A stretch of 64,000 nucleotides of DNA from Vibrio sp. HB236076. GTDB lineage: Bacteria; Pseudomonadota; Gammaproteobacteria; Enterobacterales; Vibrionaceae. Shown in pieces: positions 28,606 to 37,197 of this stretch (its first letter is position 1; every line of letters starts with the position of its first letter). Position numbers and translations under genes: made by a program. A model generated the notes under the pieces. That model did not search any database and was not told the DNA's origin. It was given only the letters and a program-made list of their open reading frames with translations. The DNA lies in NCBI RefSeq assembly GCF_040957575.1, contig NZ_CP162602.1, positions 558,001 to 622,000 on the forward strand, read 5' to 3'.

Positions 28606-29238
28606 TTATGCCTTTTTCGTTGTGGTTGATGTGTGGTTGCGGTAAGAGTGGCCACTCGGCTTGCCTTTGGCTTTGACTCGTTTGACTGTAGAAAGACTCA
28701 CTCTGGCTTGCTCTGCGACGTTTTGTAACGTCAGACCTTGCTCGAGTAACTGCAAGATCAACTGGTGCTTCTCTTTATTGGCGGGGCGACCTTTGTACTT
28801 GGCTTGCCATTGTTCTGGGTGGTTTTTGAGCTGTTGGCGACTGGCTTCAGCGCATTGTAGTCGTGAGTGCTGCTGGGCAACGTGCTGGCCTTGAATAAAG
28901 TCGAGAATGGCGTCACTCTTGGCGTCATTGGGCATCAGTTCAAAGGGATAAAAGATAGAGACGATGCGAACCCCGCGCTCAAGCAAGTGCTTCAGCGGGG
29001 CGTAGCCGTGGCCCACTTGGCTATAAAATTCATTAAACCACCATACGTACAGTGTATCGCCAGGGCTAATCTGCTCTAAGAGCTGACGGTAAGCCGGCCG
29101 GTGATGCAAAGACACGTTGCCACGTACGCCTTGCTCAATAAACAAGGTGACGTGTTGCTGCTGTTGTTTGATCGCCTGGATGCGTTGGTCGGCATCGGCG
29201 ATTTTTGGAGAGCGACGCAAGTAGCCAAAATAAGACAT
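28606..29238 (-). CDS. Degenerate serine recombinase-like protein
   Basis: A 210-residue protein with the resolvase N-terminal fold: MSYFGYLRRSP with the expected catalytic serine S10, the segment ISPGDTLYVWWFNEFYSQVG and a helix-turn-helix at the C-terminus (about 170-195, LTLQNVAEQARVSLSTVKRVKA). At the place where resolvases have DRLGRS with two catalytic arginines it has NEFYSQ. It may therefore be inactive as a recombinase and work as a DNA-binding regulator. It is followed after two bases by the MFS gene. No inverted repeats or mobile neighbours were found. I chose the ATG at 29238; a start at 29283 would add 15 residues. Confidence 0.75.
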   Translation of the reverse strand: MSYFGYLRRSPKIADADQRIQAIKQQQQHVTLFIEQGVRGNVSLHHRPAYRQLLEQISPGDTLYVWWFNEFYSQVGHGYAPLKHLLERGVRIVSIFYPFELMPNDAKSDAILDFIQGQHVAQQHSRLQCAEASRQQLKNHPEQWQAKYKGRPANKEKHQLILQLLEQGLTLQNVAEQARVSLSTVKRVKAKGKPSGHSYRNHTSTTTKKA

Positions 29239-29428
29239 AGGAAAGCAACCGTTTGAGAAAGCTGGCCATATCATACTGCTCATAAATTAAATAACAACAC
29301 CTAATGAGCCTTTGTGCGCCACTGAGTTTGTTAATACAGTCAAATAAAATGAATAAAAAGTGGAAAAAGATCGCATTTGTCAGTGCTACTCGTTTAATAT
29401 GACTCTATCGAATGGATTCTAAGTGTCA

Positions 29429-30589
29429 ATGATGGACAGTCAATTACTGCAAACTTCTCTGATAGTGAACAACCTGCTCAGCTGTATCATGGCATTGATT
29501 TTTTTACTTTGCCTGCTACCCAAAATGCAAGGTTCCAAAAGGCAGGCGTCGCTGTGGTTGATGGCTTTCTTTTTCTTCTTTTCATGGGGCTTTGTCATTT
29601 CGGCAAGTCGTGATTGGGCGGCCATCGAATGGGTGGTGTTGTCTAATAATGCGCTGCTGCAAATGGCGTGCTATTGCTTGTTGTTTGTCTCGATGGCTTG
29701 GTTTGATGTCAAGGTGACTCAGGGGGTACTATTTATCGCCTTGTTTCACACCTGCGTGTACAGCGCGATACAGTATTCATTGTTGCACTCGGCGATAGAT
29801 ACCCTAGCTCTGCGCTCTCAGATTGCCATGGTCAGTTATCAGGTCATTTTGGTGTTTAACTTAGTGTTTTGGTTTAGTCACCGCAACAGACAAAAGGCGG
29901 GCGAGCAAATCTATTTGGTTTGTTTGATCATTTCTATGCTCGCGATTGCTGTGCCGATGCTGATTTTATTGATCAGCAAACAAGAGGCGTATTTTCAAGT
30001 GTCGATATTTTGGGTGCAAAACATTATCACCCTGTTGCTCTTTGCCGGTATGCTGGCGCTGTTTTTTTACGATGAAATCGATTGGCACTATCAACGAGCG
30101 ACCAAAGATGAATTAACCGGTTTGTACAATCGTCGCTATTTTACCGAACAAGCCCTCAACTTTGGCAACCCTCTGCTGCAGCGCAAAGTGTTAGTCATCG
30201 ATGTCGATCATTTTAAAAAAGTCAACGACACTTATGGTCACGACGTCGGTGACGTGGTACTTGAATATATTGGCCTGCTAGTAAAGCAATGTTTTGATGA
30301 CTTTTCCCTGTGCGCTCGTTACGGGGGAGAAGAGTTTGTCGTCTTGTGTCAACCCACGCCAAAGCATCATATCGAAACGATCATCGAAGACTTTATGGCT
30401 CAAATCCAAGCGACCAAATTTGAACACGACCAAGGGCGTCTCACGGTGACTGTTAGCATTGGTGCCGCAACCTGGTCAACTGGTCAGCCATTGGATCAGG
30501 TATTCAAACAAGCGGACAAAGCGCTCTATAGCTCCAAAAAGCGCGGGCGAAACACTGTGACGGAATACCGTTCTGCGCTTTTGTCTTAA
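29429..30589 (+). CDS. Membrane-anchored diguanylate cyclase (GGDEF)
   Basis: A 386-residue cyclic di-GMP synthase. The first half (about 10-215) has about seven membrane segments; the C-terminal GGDEF domain (about 225-380) has GGEEF at 299-303. The RxxD inhibitory site seen in the first diguanylate cyclase of this window is missing here (DDFS stands in its place), so product feedback is probably absent. The ATG at 29429 is chosen over a GTG at 29423. Nothing in the neighbourhood reveals the stimulus. Confidence 0.85.
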   Translation: MMDSQLLQTSLIVNNLLSCIMALIFLLCLLPKMQGSKRQASLWLMAFFFFFSWGFVISASRDWAAIEWVVLSNNALLQMACYCLLFVSMAWFDVKVTQGVLFIALFHTCVYSAIQYSLLHSAIDTLALRSQIAMVSYQVILVFNLVFWFSHRNRQKAGEQIYLVCLIISMLAIAVPMLILLISKQEAYFQVSIFWVQNIITLLLFAGMLALFFYDEIDWHYQRATKDELTGLYNRRYFTEQALNFGNPLLQRKVLVIDVDHFKKVNDTYGHDVGDVVLEYIGLLVKQCFDDFSLCARYGGEEFVVLCQPTPKHHIETIIEDFMAQIQATKFEHDQGRLTVTVSIGAATWSTGQPLDQVFKQADKALYSSKKRGRNTVTEYRSALLS

Positions 30590-30701
30590 AAGGTGGCTCG
30601 CATAAAATAATGGCCGTTACTTTGGCTGTCGACAGGCGCTAGTATCCGCGCAGGGAATGAAAGCATTGCACCTTGATACGACAAGTTATATATTGCGAAC
30701 A

Positions 30702-30720
30702 AATATAATAATCAATCGCA
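30702..30720 (+). promoter_or_regulatory. Possible Fur box before the vct operon
   Basis: The 19-mer at this position matches the classical Fur consensus at 12 of 19 positions, with ATAATCA in the centre. It lies just before the first gene of an iron-siderophore transporter, where Fur repression is expected. The match alone is modest, so position carries most of the weight. Confidence 0.45.
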
Positions 30721-30733
30721 TTAAAGGTAAGAA

Positions 30734-31651
30734 ATGGTTTTTCAACGTTTGACTCAGTCCATGGCTATTTTGCTGATGGCGGTGTTTTTTCACGCGACGG
30801 CATCGGCTATTACCCTAGAACATGCCTTGGGTAAAGTCACCCTAGAGCAAACACCAAAACGCGTAGTCGTCATCGGGGCCGGTCCGCTTGATGTGCTCGA
30901 TGTCCTCGGTATTGAGCCTGTGGGTGTCTCTCAATCTTCCACGTTACCTGGCTACTTGTCTCGTTATAGCAAGAGTCAATACACGAACGTTGGCAGTTAT
31001 TTTGAGCCTGACTACGAAAGCATTTTTAATCTCAAACCCGATCTGATTATCATCGGCCCGAGAAGTGCGGCCAATTATGATAAGCTTTCTCAGATCGCGC
31101 CGACTTTCCTTTATCAACTCGACGCGCAACTCGGCTATTGGAAAAGCACCAAGCAGCAATGGCAAAAAATGGCTCAATTGTTTGACCGCCAAGAGCAAGT
31201 CGCGCAAAAGATAGAAAAAACCGAGCAAGCCATCGCCGAGATCCACGCGTATAACCAAGCACATCAACTCCGTGCGCTCACGGTGATGTCGTCGGGTGGC
31301 AATGTGACTACTTTTGGCGCTCACTCAAGATTTTCGGCTATTTATCAAGAGTTTGCGTTTAAAGAAGTGGTAGAAAATATCAAAGAAAAAAATCACGGTG
31401 ATTTGATTTCTTTTGAGTTTATTCGCGATAAAGACCCACAAGTTCTGTTTATTCTCGACCGCGATAAGCTCATTAATCACGGCCAAAGCAACACGGCTGA
31501 AAACTTCGATAATCCGCTCGTGCGCACAACAAAAGCCTACCAAAACCAGCGCGTTATTACCCTTAACCTCGATGCTTGGTATTTGTCTATTGCCGGTATG
31601 ACCGCGACTCAACTTATGATTGATGATATGAAGCAAGTCATTAAAAAGTAA
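30734..31651 (+). CDS. vctP: Iron-siderophore ABC transporter binding protein, VctP/CeuE type
   Basis: A 305-residue precursor with a signal peptide of about 25 residues (ATASA then IT). The mature protein is a cluster A-II (helical backbone) periplasmic binding protein: TLEQTPKRVVVIGAGPLDVLDVLGIEPVGV and NVGSYFEPDYESIFNLKPDLIIIGPRSA are the usual blocks. It resembles the ferric-catecholate binding proteins VctP, CeuE and YclQ. It should bind ferric catechols in the periplasm. It is the first gene of a four-gene operon. Confidence 0.88.
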   Translation: MVFQRLTQSMAILLMAVFFHATASAITLEHALGKVTLEQTPKRVVVIGAGPLDVLDVLGIEPVGVSQSSTLPGYLSRYSKSQYTNVGSYFEPDYESIFNLKPDLIIIGPRSAANYDKLSQIAPTFLYQLDAQLGYWKSTKQQWQKMAQLFDRQEQVAQKIEKTEQAIAEIHAYNQAHQLRALTVMSSGGNVTTFGAHSRFSAIYQEFAFKEVVENIKEKNHGDLISFEFIRDKDPQVLFILDRDKLINHGQSNTAENFDNPLVRTTKAYQNQRVITLNLDAWYLSIAGMTATQLMIDDMKQVIKK

Positions 31652-31660
31652 CGCATTATT

Positions 31661-32608
31661 ATGTCAAATTTGATTGTCCTCACGCTGGTTTTACTCGCAT
31701 TGAGTGGGGTGTCTTTGTTTGTTGGGGTGAGCCAATTTAGCTTGGCAGATATCATCGCTGCTGACCCTTTGGCGATGGAACTGTTTTGGCAAAGTCGCAT
31801 ACCGAGGTTGACGGCGATTTTACTGTCTGGTGCGTGCTTAAGTATTGCCGGTTTGATCATGCAACAGATCAGTCAAAACCGCTTTGCCTCGCCGTCGACC
31901 TCTGGGACGATCGAATCCGCCATGTTGGGTTTTGTCATTAGCTTGGTGTTATTTGGCGATGGCGATCATTGGTTGATCATCTTTGCCACCGCACTGTTAG
32001 GCACCTTGTTGTTCATGACGGTCATTGCGCGCATTCGCTTTAAAAATGCCGTTTTCATTCCACTTGTCGGCATTATATACGGCAATATTATTTCCTCATT
32101 GGCGACGTTTATCGCTTATCGTTTTGATGCGTTACAAAACCTGCAAAGCTGGGCCGTGGCCAATTTTGCCAACTTGCTGCAAGGGGATTTTGAGCTCTTG
32201 TATTTGGCGATACCTTTAGGGTTATTCAGTTACGCTTACGCGGTGCGAATTGCTGCCGTGGGTTTGGGCAAAGACTTTGCCGTCAACCTGGGGATGAATT
32301 ACACCCAGGTTGTGTTTGTCGGTATTGTCTTGGTGTCGGTGTCGGCTGCCTGTGTCGTGATGATCGTCGGGGAATTGCCATTTTTGGGACTGATTGTCCC
32401 CAACCTTGTACGCTATTTCTGTGGCGACAATTTGCGCAAAAACATCCCCATCACCGCTTTGTCTGGCGCTTTGTTGGTGTTGGCGTGCGATCTCGTCAGT
32501 CGCTTGGTGATTTTCCCTTACGAAGTGCCGATTTCAATGGTGATCAGCATCCTCGGTGGCGCCGTGTTTTTCGTTCTGATTGTCAAAGGGCATTTGCATG
32601 AGAGATAA
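31661..32608 (+). CDS. vctD: Iron-siderophore ABC permease, VctD/YclN type
   Basis: A 315-residue FecCD-family permease with about nine membrane segments. The stretch SRIPRLTAILLSGACLSIAGLIMQQISQNRFASPSTSGTIE is very close to the YclN/CeuB/FatD branch rather than to FecD or FhuB, and GELPFLGLIVPNLVRYFCGDNLRKNIP is the ATPase-docking loop. It partners VctG in the membrane. Its stop lies 11 bases inside the start of vctG. Confidence 0.9.
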   Translation: MSNLIVLTLVLLALSGVSLFVGVSQFSLADIIAADPLAMELFWQSRIPRLTAILLSGACLSIAGLIMQQISQNRFASPSTSGTIESAMLGFVISLVLFGDGDHWLIIFATALLGTLLFMTVIARIRFKNAVFIPLVGIIYGNIISSLATFIAYRFDALQNLQSWAVANFANLLQGDFELLYLAIPLGLFSYAYAVRIAAVGLGKDFAVNLGMNYTQVVFVGIVLVSVSAACVVMIVGELPFLGLIVPNLVRYFCGDNLRKNIPITALSGALLVLACDLVSRLVIFPYEVPISMVISILGGAVFFVLIVKGHLHER

Positions 32609-33545
32609 CGCAATCATCATTGCCATGGCATTGGGGTCGTTGCTGTTGCTGGCCTGGATGTTAGGTCATGGCCTCAATGCCGATAATTATCAATTTTTCT
32701 TGTCGTTGCGCTTTCCCAAGCTTTGGGCCATGCTCTTGGCTGCGGTGGCGGTGGCACAATCGTCTTTGGTGTTTCAAACCATTACCCACAACCGCATCTT
32801 AACCCCGAGCATTATGGGCTTTGATGGCCTTTATCTGCTCACTCAGGTCTTGGTCGTGGTTACCTTGGGCGTGCTTAGCCCTTGGCTCATGGATCCGTTC
32901 GCCAATTTCACCCTGACGTTGGTGGTGATGGCTGGCTTTTCGTTGTTGTTGTTTAGTTTGTACTTTAAGCAGCAAGGCAATTTAATGGTCTTATTACTGA
33001 TTGGGGTGGTATTGGGCCAGCTGTTTAGCAATGTGGCCTCGTTTATGACCTTAGTTCTCGACCCCAATGATTTTGCTACGGTACAAAGTAAAATGTTCGC
33101 CAGCTTTTCTAATATTAAAACCGACTTGGTTATGTTGGCGACGCCGTTGTTAGTGGTGATGTCATGGGCGATTTACCGCCAGCACCGCCGCTTGGATATC
33201 TTATGGCTCGACAAAGATAATGCGATTGGTTTAGGGGTCGATGTGAGAAAAATCACTCGGCAGATGTTGATCTACTCTTCGGTGCTGGTGGCGTTATCGA
33301 CTGCCATGGTGGGGCCAGTCATGTTTTTTGGTTTACTGGTCACGAACCTGACGCGAGAAATGTTGCAAAGTTATCGCCATCAACGTCTATTGATCGCCTG
33401 CTCGATCACCGCCATATTCAGTTTGCTGCTTGGGCAGTGGTTGATTGAATCGGTGTTTCATTTTTCTACCACCTTGAGTGTTGTGATCAATTTTATCGGT
33501 GGTGTGTACTTCCTTTCTATGCTGCTGCGGAACAAGTTTAATTAG
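32598..33545 (+). CDS. vctG: Iron-siderophore ABC permease, VctG/YclO type
   Basis: A 315-residue FecCD-family permease, second half of the transport channel. The block LRFPKLWAMLLAAVAVAQSSLVFQTITHNRILTPSIMGFDGLY matches the YclO/CeuC branch, and GPVMFFGLLVTNLTREML is the docking loop. I chose the ATG at 32598, which overlaps the vctD end; an upstream GTG at 32580 would add six residues. Eight bases separate it from vctC. Confidence 0.9.
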   Translation: MRDNAIIIAMALGSLLLLAWMLGHGLNADNYQFFLSLRFPKLWAMLLAAVAVAQSSLVFQTITHNRILTPSIMGFDGLYLLTQVLVVVTLGVLSPWLMDPFANFTLTLVVMAGFSLLLFSLYFKQQGNLMVLLLIGVVLGQLFSNVASFMTLVLDPNDFATVQSKMFASFSNIKTDLVMLATPLLVVMSWAIYRQHRRLDILWLDKDNAIGLGVDVRKITRQMLIYSSVLVALSTAMVGPVMFFGLLVTNLTREMLQSYRHQRLLIACSITAIFSLLLGQWLIESVFHFSTTLSVVINFIGGVYFLSMLLRNKFN

Positions 33546-33552
33546 GAATCGT

Positions 33553-34308
33553 ATGATTGTTTTAGAAAAGCTCAGTAAGCGCTTTGGCAAAAAGCCAGTC
33601 GTTGAACAAGTGTCGACTCAGTTTGAGAAGGGCAAGGTCACATCGATTATCGGCCCAAATGGGGCGGGCAAAAGTACCGTCCTTGGCATGATGGCCAGAT
33701 TGCTCGAGCGCGATCAGGGGCGGGTGTATATCGATGAAACCGAATTGGCGAATTGGCAGACTCAGTCTTTGGCCAAGCGATTGGCGGTGCTCAAGCAATC
33801 CAATAGCATGAACATGCGCTTCACCGTCGAGGAATTGGTCAGCTTTGGCCGTTTTCCCCACTCACAGGGTAAATTACAAGCTAACGATCGCCAAAAAGTG
33901 GCGACGGCGATGGCGTATCTTGGCCTGACCGATTTGGCCAACCGTTATCTTGATGAGCTCAGTGGGGGGCAGAGGCAATTGGCGTTTATCGCGATGGTAC
34001 TGGCGCAAGATACCGATTATGTTCTGCTCGATGAGCCATTAAATAACCTCGACATCAAACACTCACTGACCATCATGAAAAATATCCAAGCGCTGGCTCG
34101 CGACTTGGGTAAAGCGGTGATCATTGTCATTCATGATATTAATTTCGCCGCCAGTTATTCTGATTACATTGTGGCGTTAAAAAACGGCGCTGTGATGGCC
34201 GATGGCAAAGTTGATGAAGTCATTGACGCTAAGGTATTGGAGTCAATTTACGAAGTGCCATTTAATATTGTCGAAGTGCAAGGCAAAAAGATGTGCACTT
34301 ATTATTGA
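33553..34308 (+). CDS. vctC: Iron-siderophore ABC ATPase, VctC/YclP type
   Basis: A 251-residue ABC ATPase of the FecE class. It has Walker A GPNGAGKST (about 34-42), LSGGQRQLAFIAMVLAQ as the signature and LLDEPLNNLDIKH as Walker B with the D-loop. The NLDIKH end is typical for siderophore importers. AGGAA lies five bases before the ATG at 33553. It energises VctDG and closes the operon before a strong terminator. Confidence 0.93.
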   Translation: MIVLEKLSKRFGKKPVVEQVSTQFEKGKVTSIIGPNGAGKSTVLGMMARLLERDQGRVYIDETELANWQTQSLAKRLAVLKQSNSMNMRFTVEELVSFGRFPHSQGKLQANDRQKVATAMAYLGLTDLANRYLDELSGGQRQLAFIAMVLAQDTDYVLLDEPLNNLDIKHSLTIMKNIQALARDLGKAVIIVIHDINFAASYSDYIVALKNGAVMADGKVDEVIDAKVLESIYEVPFNIVEVQGKKMCTYY

Positions 34309-34343
34309 GCGACATCGCGTCCCTAACCAAGGCCTAAATAGAC

Positions 34344-34385
34344 AAAAAGCGCACCGATGGGTGAATTCCCCGTGCGCTTTTGTTT
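34344..34385 (+). terminator. Intrinsic terminator after vctC
   Basis: AAAAGCGCAC (34345-34354) and GTGCGCTTTT (34372-34381) form a 10-bp stem with a 17-base loop, and the T-run is part of the right arm. The left A-run could also support termination of reverse transcripts. Confidence 0.75.
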
Positions 34386-34476
34386 GCTCTTCTTACTGAC
34401 CAGACCTCAGTGCCAGCTAAAGCCTTGGACTTTACCTTGGCTCATACCGGGCTTTACGACCTCGTTTAGAGCGAGT

Positions 34477-35874
34477 TCATGATTGCTTTACTGAGCTTGC
34501 CGTTAATGGCTGGCTAGTCTCGGTTTGGGGCTCTGTCTCGGGATTGGACTTACGCTCTTTGACGCCGATAAAAAGGGTCATCACAATGGCGGTGATCCCC
34601 GCGCTGGTTACTGGTGAGCCGAGAACGCTTTGGGCAATTTTGGGCAGTGAGCTCAGCACTTCCGGAACCATCATCACGCCAAGGCCGACGCCAAAAGACA
34701 CGGCTAAAATCAGCAGGTTTTTGCGATCTAATTCTTCGCTGGCAATGATCTTGATCCCCGCCGCTGCAACCGTACCAAACATCACCAGTGTTGCCCCGCC
34801 GATCACCGGTTTGGGGAGCGTAGTGAGAACCGCGCCAATCATAGGGAACAACCCCAATACACACAGTAACAAAGCGACAAAGTAACCGACATAACGACTG
34901 GCGATACCGGTCAGTTGGATTACGCTGTTGTTTTGGCTAAACGTGGTATTGGGAAAGGTATTAAACACTGCTGCGAGCATAGAATTGAAGCCATCGGCTA
35001 AGATACCGCCTTTAATGCGCTTAAAGTAACTCGGCCCAGTCACCGGTTGTTTGGTAATAATGCAGTTGGCCGTAATATCGCCGGTCGATTCGATGGCGGT
35101 AATGGCGTAAATAATGGCAATAGGGAAAAAGGCATACCAATCAAAATCAAAACCGTATTTAAAAGGCATTGGCACATTGATCAGCGGCTGATCGTTGAGG
35201 GCGTCAAAAGAGACGATACCCATCGAAAGCGCGACAACATAGCCCACTAACATGCCAATTAATATCGATGATAAGCGCAACATTAAATGTTCTGAGCGGT
35301 TCAAAATGATGATGGTGGTCAAGACAACACCGCCGAGTAACACATTGTGCCACGCGCCAAAGTCAGGGGCGTTAAAACCGCCGGCTAAGTCGGTCATGCC
35401 TACCTTGATGAGTGAAATACCGATGGTGGTGACGACAATTCCGGTGACGATTGGCGTAATGACATTTTTCAGTTTGTCGAGAAATTGCGACAACACCATT
35501 TCGATAAAGGCACCGAAAAAACACACGCCAAAAATCAGCGCTAAGATCTCATCGGGGCCACCCCCTTGTTGTTTGGCGATAAAACCGGCCCCAAGCACCG
35601 CACTTAAAAAGGCGAAACTGGTGCCTTGGACACAAATCATACCCGATCCCATTGGCCCAATTCGCCGCGCTTGAATAAACGTGCCAACCCCAGAGACGAT
35701 CAGGGCCATACTGATCAAATAGGGCAAGTGTTCAGCAAGGCCGAGTACTCCGCCAATCACTAAGGTGGGAGTGATAATTCCGACAAAACTGGCGAGAACG
35801 TGTTGAAGACCCGCGTAAAGCGCTGCCCCTGCTTTGGGCTTATCCTCTAGCGCATAAATTAAATCCGATGACAT
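34477..35874 (-). CDS. NCS2 nucleobase:cation symporter, probably xanthine/urate
   Basis: A 465-residue permease of the nucleobase-ascorbate (NCS2) family with 12-14 membrane segments. GLQHVLASFVGIITPTLVIG near the start holds the conserved helix 1 histidine. Helix 10 region NTFPNTTFSQNNSVIQLTGIASRYVG holds the QNN-type motif that marks purine (xanthine or urate) carriers rather than uracil carriers (which have TTYGEN). The start at 35874 has AAGGAAG upstream. It has a good sigma-54 promoter, an NtrC-like site and a TTGTATACAA operator in front. The precise substrate is inferred. Confidence 0.88.
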   Translation of the reverse strand: MSSDLIYALEDKPKAGAALYAGLQHVLASFVGIITPTLVIGGVLGLAEHLPYLISMALIVSGVGTFIQARRIGPMGSGMICVQGTSFAFLSAVLGAGFIAKQQGGGPDEILALIFGVCFFGAFIEMVLSQFLDKLKNVITPIVTGIVVTTIGISLIKVGMTDLAGGFNAPDFGAWHNVLLGGVVLTTIIILNRSEHLMLRLSSILIGMLVGYVVALSMGIVSFDALNDQPLINVPMPFKYGFDFDWYAFFPIAIIYAITAIESTGDITANCIITKQPVTGPSYFKRIKGGILADGFNSMLAAVFNTFPNTTFSQNNSVIQLTGIASRYVGYFVALLLCVLGLFPMIGAVLTTLPKPVIGGATLVMFGTVAAAGIKIIASEELDRKNLLILAVSFGVGLGVMMVPEVLSSLPKIAQSVLGSPVTSAGITAIVMTLFIGVKERKSNPETEPQTETSQPLTASSVKQS

Positions 35875-35885
35875 GGTAAACTTCC

Positions 35886-35895
35886 TTGTATACAA
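35886..35895. promoter_or_regulatory. TTGTATACAA palindrome, likely GntR operator (copy 1)
   Basis: A perfect 10-bp palindrome 12 bases upstream of the NCS2 permease start, partly overlapping its ribosome binding site. The same palindrome occurs at 38627-38636 (before the GntR gene itself) and 38889-38898 (before the NCS1 gene). A FadR-subfamily GntR protein is the natural candidate. At this position it would block transcription elongation or initiation downstream of the sigma-54 promoter. Confidence 0.65.
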
Positions 35896-35921
35896 AATTG
35901 TCGACATTTTTATCTGTAAAG

Positions 35922-35940
35922 AAGCAAACGCTATGCCACT
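35922..35940 (-). promoter_or_regulatory. Sigma-54 promoter of the NCS2 permease gene
   Basis: On the reverse strand the sequence reads TGGCATAGCGTTTGCTT: TGGCA at -24 and TTGCT at -12, with the exact GG-N10-GC spacing of sigma-54 promoters. It lies about 50 bases before the gene start, with an NtrC-like site 60-80 bases further upstream. Confidence 0.75.
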
Positions 35941-36000
35941 TTGTGAATACCGTTAAGTGCCTCAGTTTTATTGAAATAACTTGACCACTTGGTTAGCTAT

Positions 36001-36017
36001 TGATGTATTTTGGTGCA
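36001..36017 (-). promoter_or_regulatory. NtrC-like binding site upstream of the NCS2 gene
   Basis: TGATGTATTTTGGTGCA matches the enteric NtrC site TGCACTATTTTGGTGCA at 14 of 17 positions, with the right half perfect. It lies 60-80 bases upstream of a sigma-54 promoter, so it can act as an enhancer under nitrogen limitation. Confidence 0.6.
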
Positions 36018-36136
36018 AACGTGCTTAACAATGGGGAATGACTTGGCCAATCAGCGGCGAAGTCGGCTCGAGGTGGGGCACTATGGTTTACGCGAATGCG
36101 CCAGGGCGATATCCGTTATTCGCGCCTCTAAAACGG

Positions 36137-36169
36137 CGATACCCCAGGGACATCATCCATGGGGTATCG
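36137..36169 (-). terminator. Hairpin after the allantoinase gene
   Basis: CGATACCCCA (36137-36146) and TGGGGTATCG (36160-36169) form a perfect 10-bp stem with a 13-base loop. Read on the reverse strand it follows the allantoinase stop by about 30 bases and is followed by a short TTTT, so it probably terminates the hpxS-hpxA-puuE operon. Confidence 0.65.
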
Positions 36170-36197
36170 GTGTATGGTTAAGAAGCGCTATAGGGCG

Positions 36198-37127
36198 TTA
36201 TTTCGAATACGGGTGATGCTCTAGCCAATGCTGGGCAATGTCTTCACGAGAGGCCACCCAAACGTCGGGTTTGCTGTCGATGTAATCTAAAAAGCGTTTC
36301 AGCGCCATAAAGCGTGCCGGTTTGCCTAAAATGCGACAATGCATGCCAATCGACATCATCTTAGGCTCGCTTTGGCCTTCTTCGTACAAGCAGTCAAAGG
36401 CGTCTTTTAAATAGTTAAAAAACTCATCGCCATGACTAAACCCATAAGGGGAAGCAAAACGCATGTCATTGGTGTCTAGCGTATAAGGAATCACAAGGTG
36501 GGGGCGAGTGTGGCCCGGGTTGTTCACATCATCGACTTGCGTCCAAAAGGGCAGGTCATCGCCATAATAATCGCTGTCGTAGAGTAAGTGATCATGCTCG
36601 GCCACCAGTTGACGAGTGTTGGGGGAATCTCTCCCGGTATACCAGCCAGAGGGCTTTTTACCGGTCAGTTCTTCAATGATAGCGATCGCCTCTTGCATAT
36701 GCTGGCGCTCTTGCTCGATCGGCATGTGTTGATAATGAATCCACTTTAAGCCGTGGCAGACAATATCATGCTGCTGCTCAACGATGGCTTGAGTCACTTT
36801 TGGGTTACGCTGTAATGCAGTGGCAATAGCAAAAATGGTTAACGGATGCTGTCTTTTTTTAAATTCATTTAAAATGCGCCAAACGCCGACGCGAGAGCCG
36901 TATTCATAGAGTGATTCCATGCTCATATGGCGTTCAGGGTAAGCCTCGGCCCCAGCGATTTCGGATAAAAAGGTTTCTGAGTGGGCATCGCCGTGCAATA
37001 CACAATTTTCACCGCCTTCTTCATAATTTAGCACAAATTGTACGGCAATTTTGGCGTTATTTGGCCAGCGTACCTTGGGTGGGTTATCGGCGTAGCCCAA
37101 GTAATCACGTGGGTTTTCAACAGTCAT
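36198..37127 (-). CDS. puuE: Allantoinase, PuuE/HpxB polysaccharide-deacetylase type
   Basis: A 309-residue enzyme expected to hydrolyse allantoin to allantoate without the binuclear metal centre of AllB-type allantoinases. It has the NodB fold signatures: KIAVQFVLNYEEGGENCVLHGD near the start, QQHDIVCHGLKWIHYQHM in the middle (metal/substrate histidines) and GWYTGRDSPNTRQLV, all typical of PuuE/HpxB. The ATG at 37127 follows AAGGAAG. The gene ends the operon GntR-racemase-allantoinase, the same order as hpxSAB in Klebsiella. Confidence 0.92.
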   Translation of the reverse strand: MTVENPRDYLGYADNPPKVRWPNNAKIAVQFVLNYEEGGENCVLHGDAHSETFLSEIAGAEAYPERHMSMESLYEYGSRVGVWRILNEFKKRQHPLTIFAIATALQRNPKVTQAIVEQQHDIVCHGLKWIHYQHMPIEQERQHMQEAIAIIEELTGKKPSGWYTGRDSPNTRQLVAEHDHLLYDSDYYGDDLPFWTQVDDVNNPGHTRPHLVIPYTLDTNDMRFASPYGFSHGDEFFNYLKDAFDCLYEEGQSEPKMMSIGMHCRILGKPARFMALKRFLDYIDSKPDVWVASREDIAQHWLEHHPYSK

Positions 37128-37197
37128 GTTTGTCTTCCTTGATAGTAAATTAGTCAATGTGTCGGCAGGGTGATAGTCACTGTGTTGCCTGTGGCTG

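Larger units (their letters stand above)
35875..36136 (-). promoter_or_regulatory. Control region of the NCS2 permease gene
   Basis: This is a compact regulatory region read towards the left. From the gene outwards it holds the ribosome binding site, a GntR-type operator (35886-35895), a sigma-54 promoter (35922-35940), a 15-mer ACTTGACCACTTGGT (35979-35993) that recurs upstream of xdhA at 63844-63858, and an NtrC-like site (36001-36017). The rest to 36136 holds no convincing gene. Confidence 0.6.

Noticed and set aside
28606..29238. Mobile element around the recombinase-like gene
   Set aside because: No terminal repeats, no other mobility genes, and the catalytic arginines are absent.
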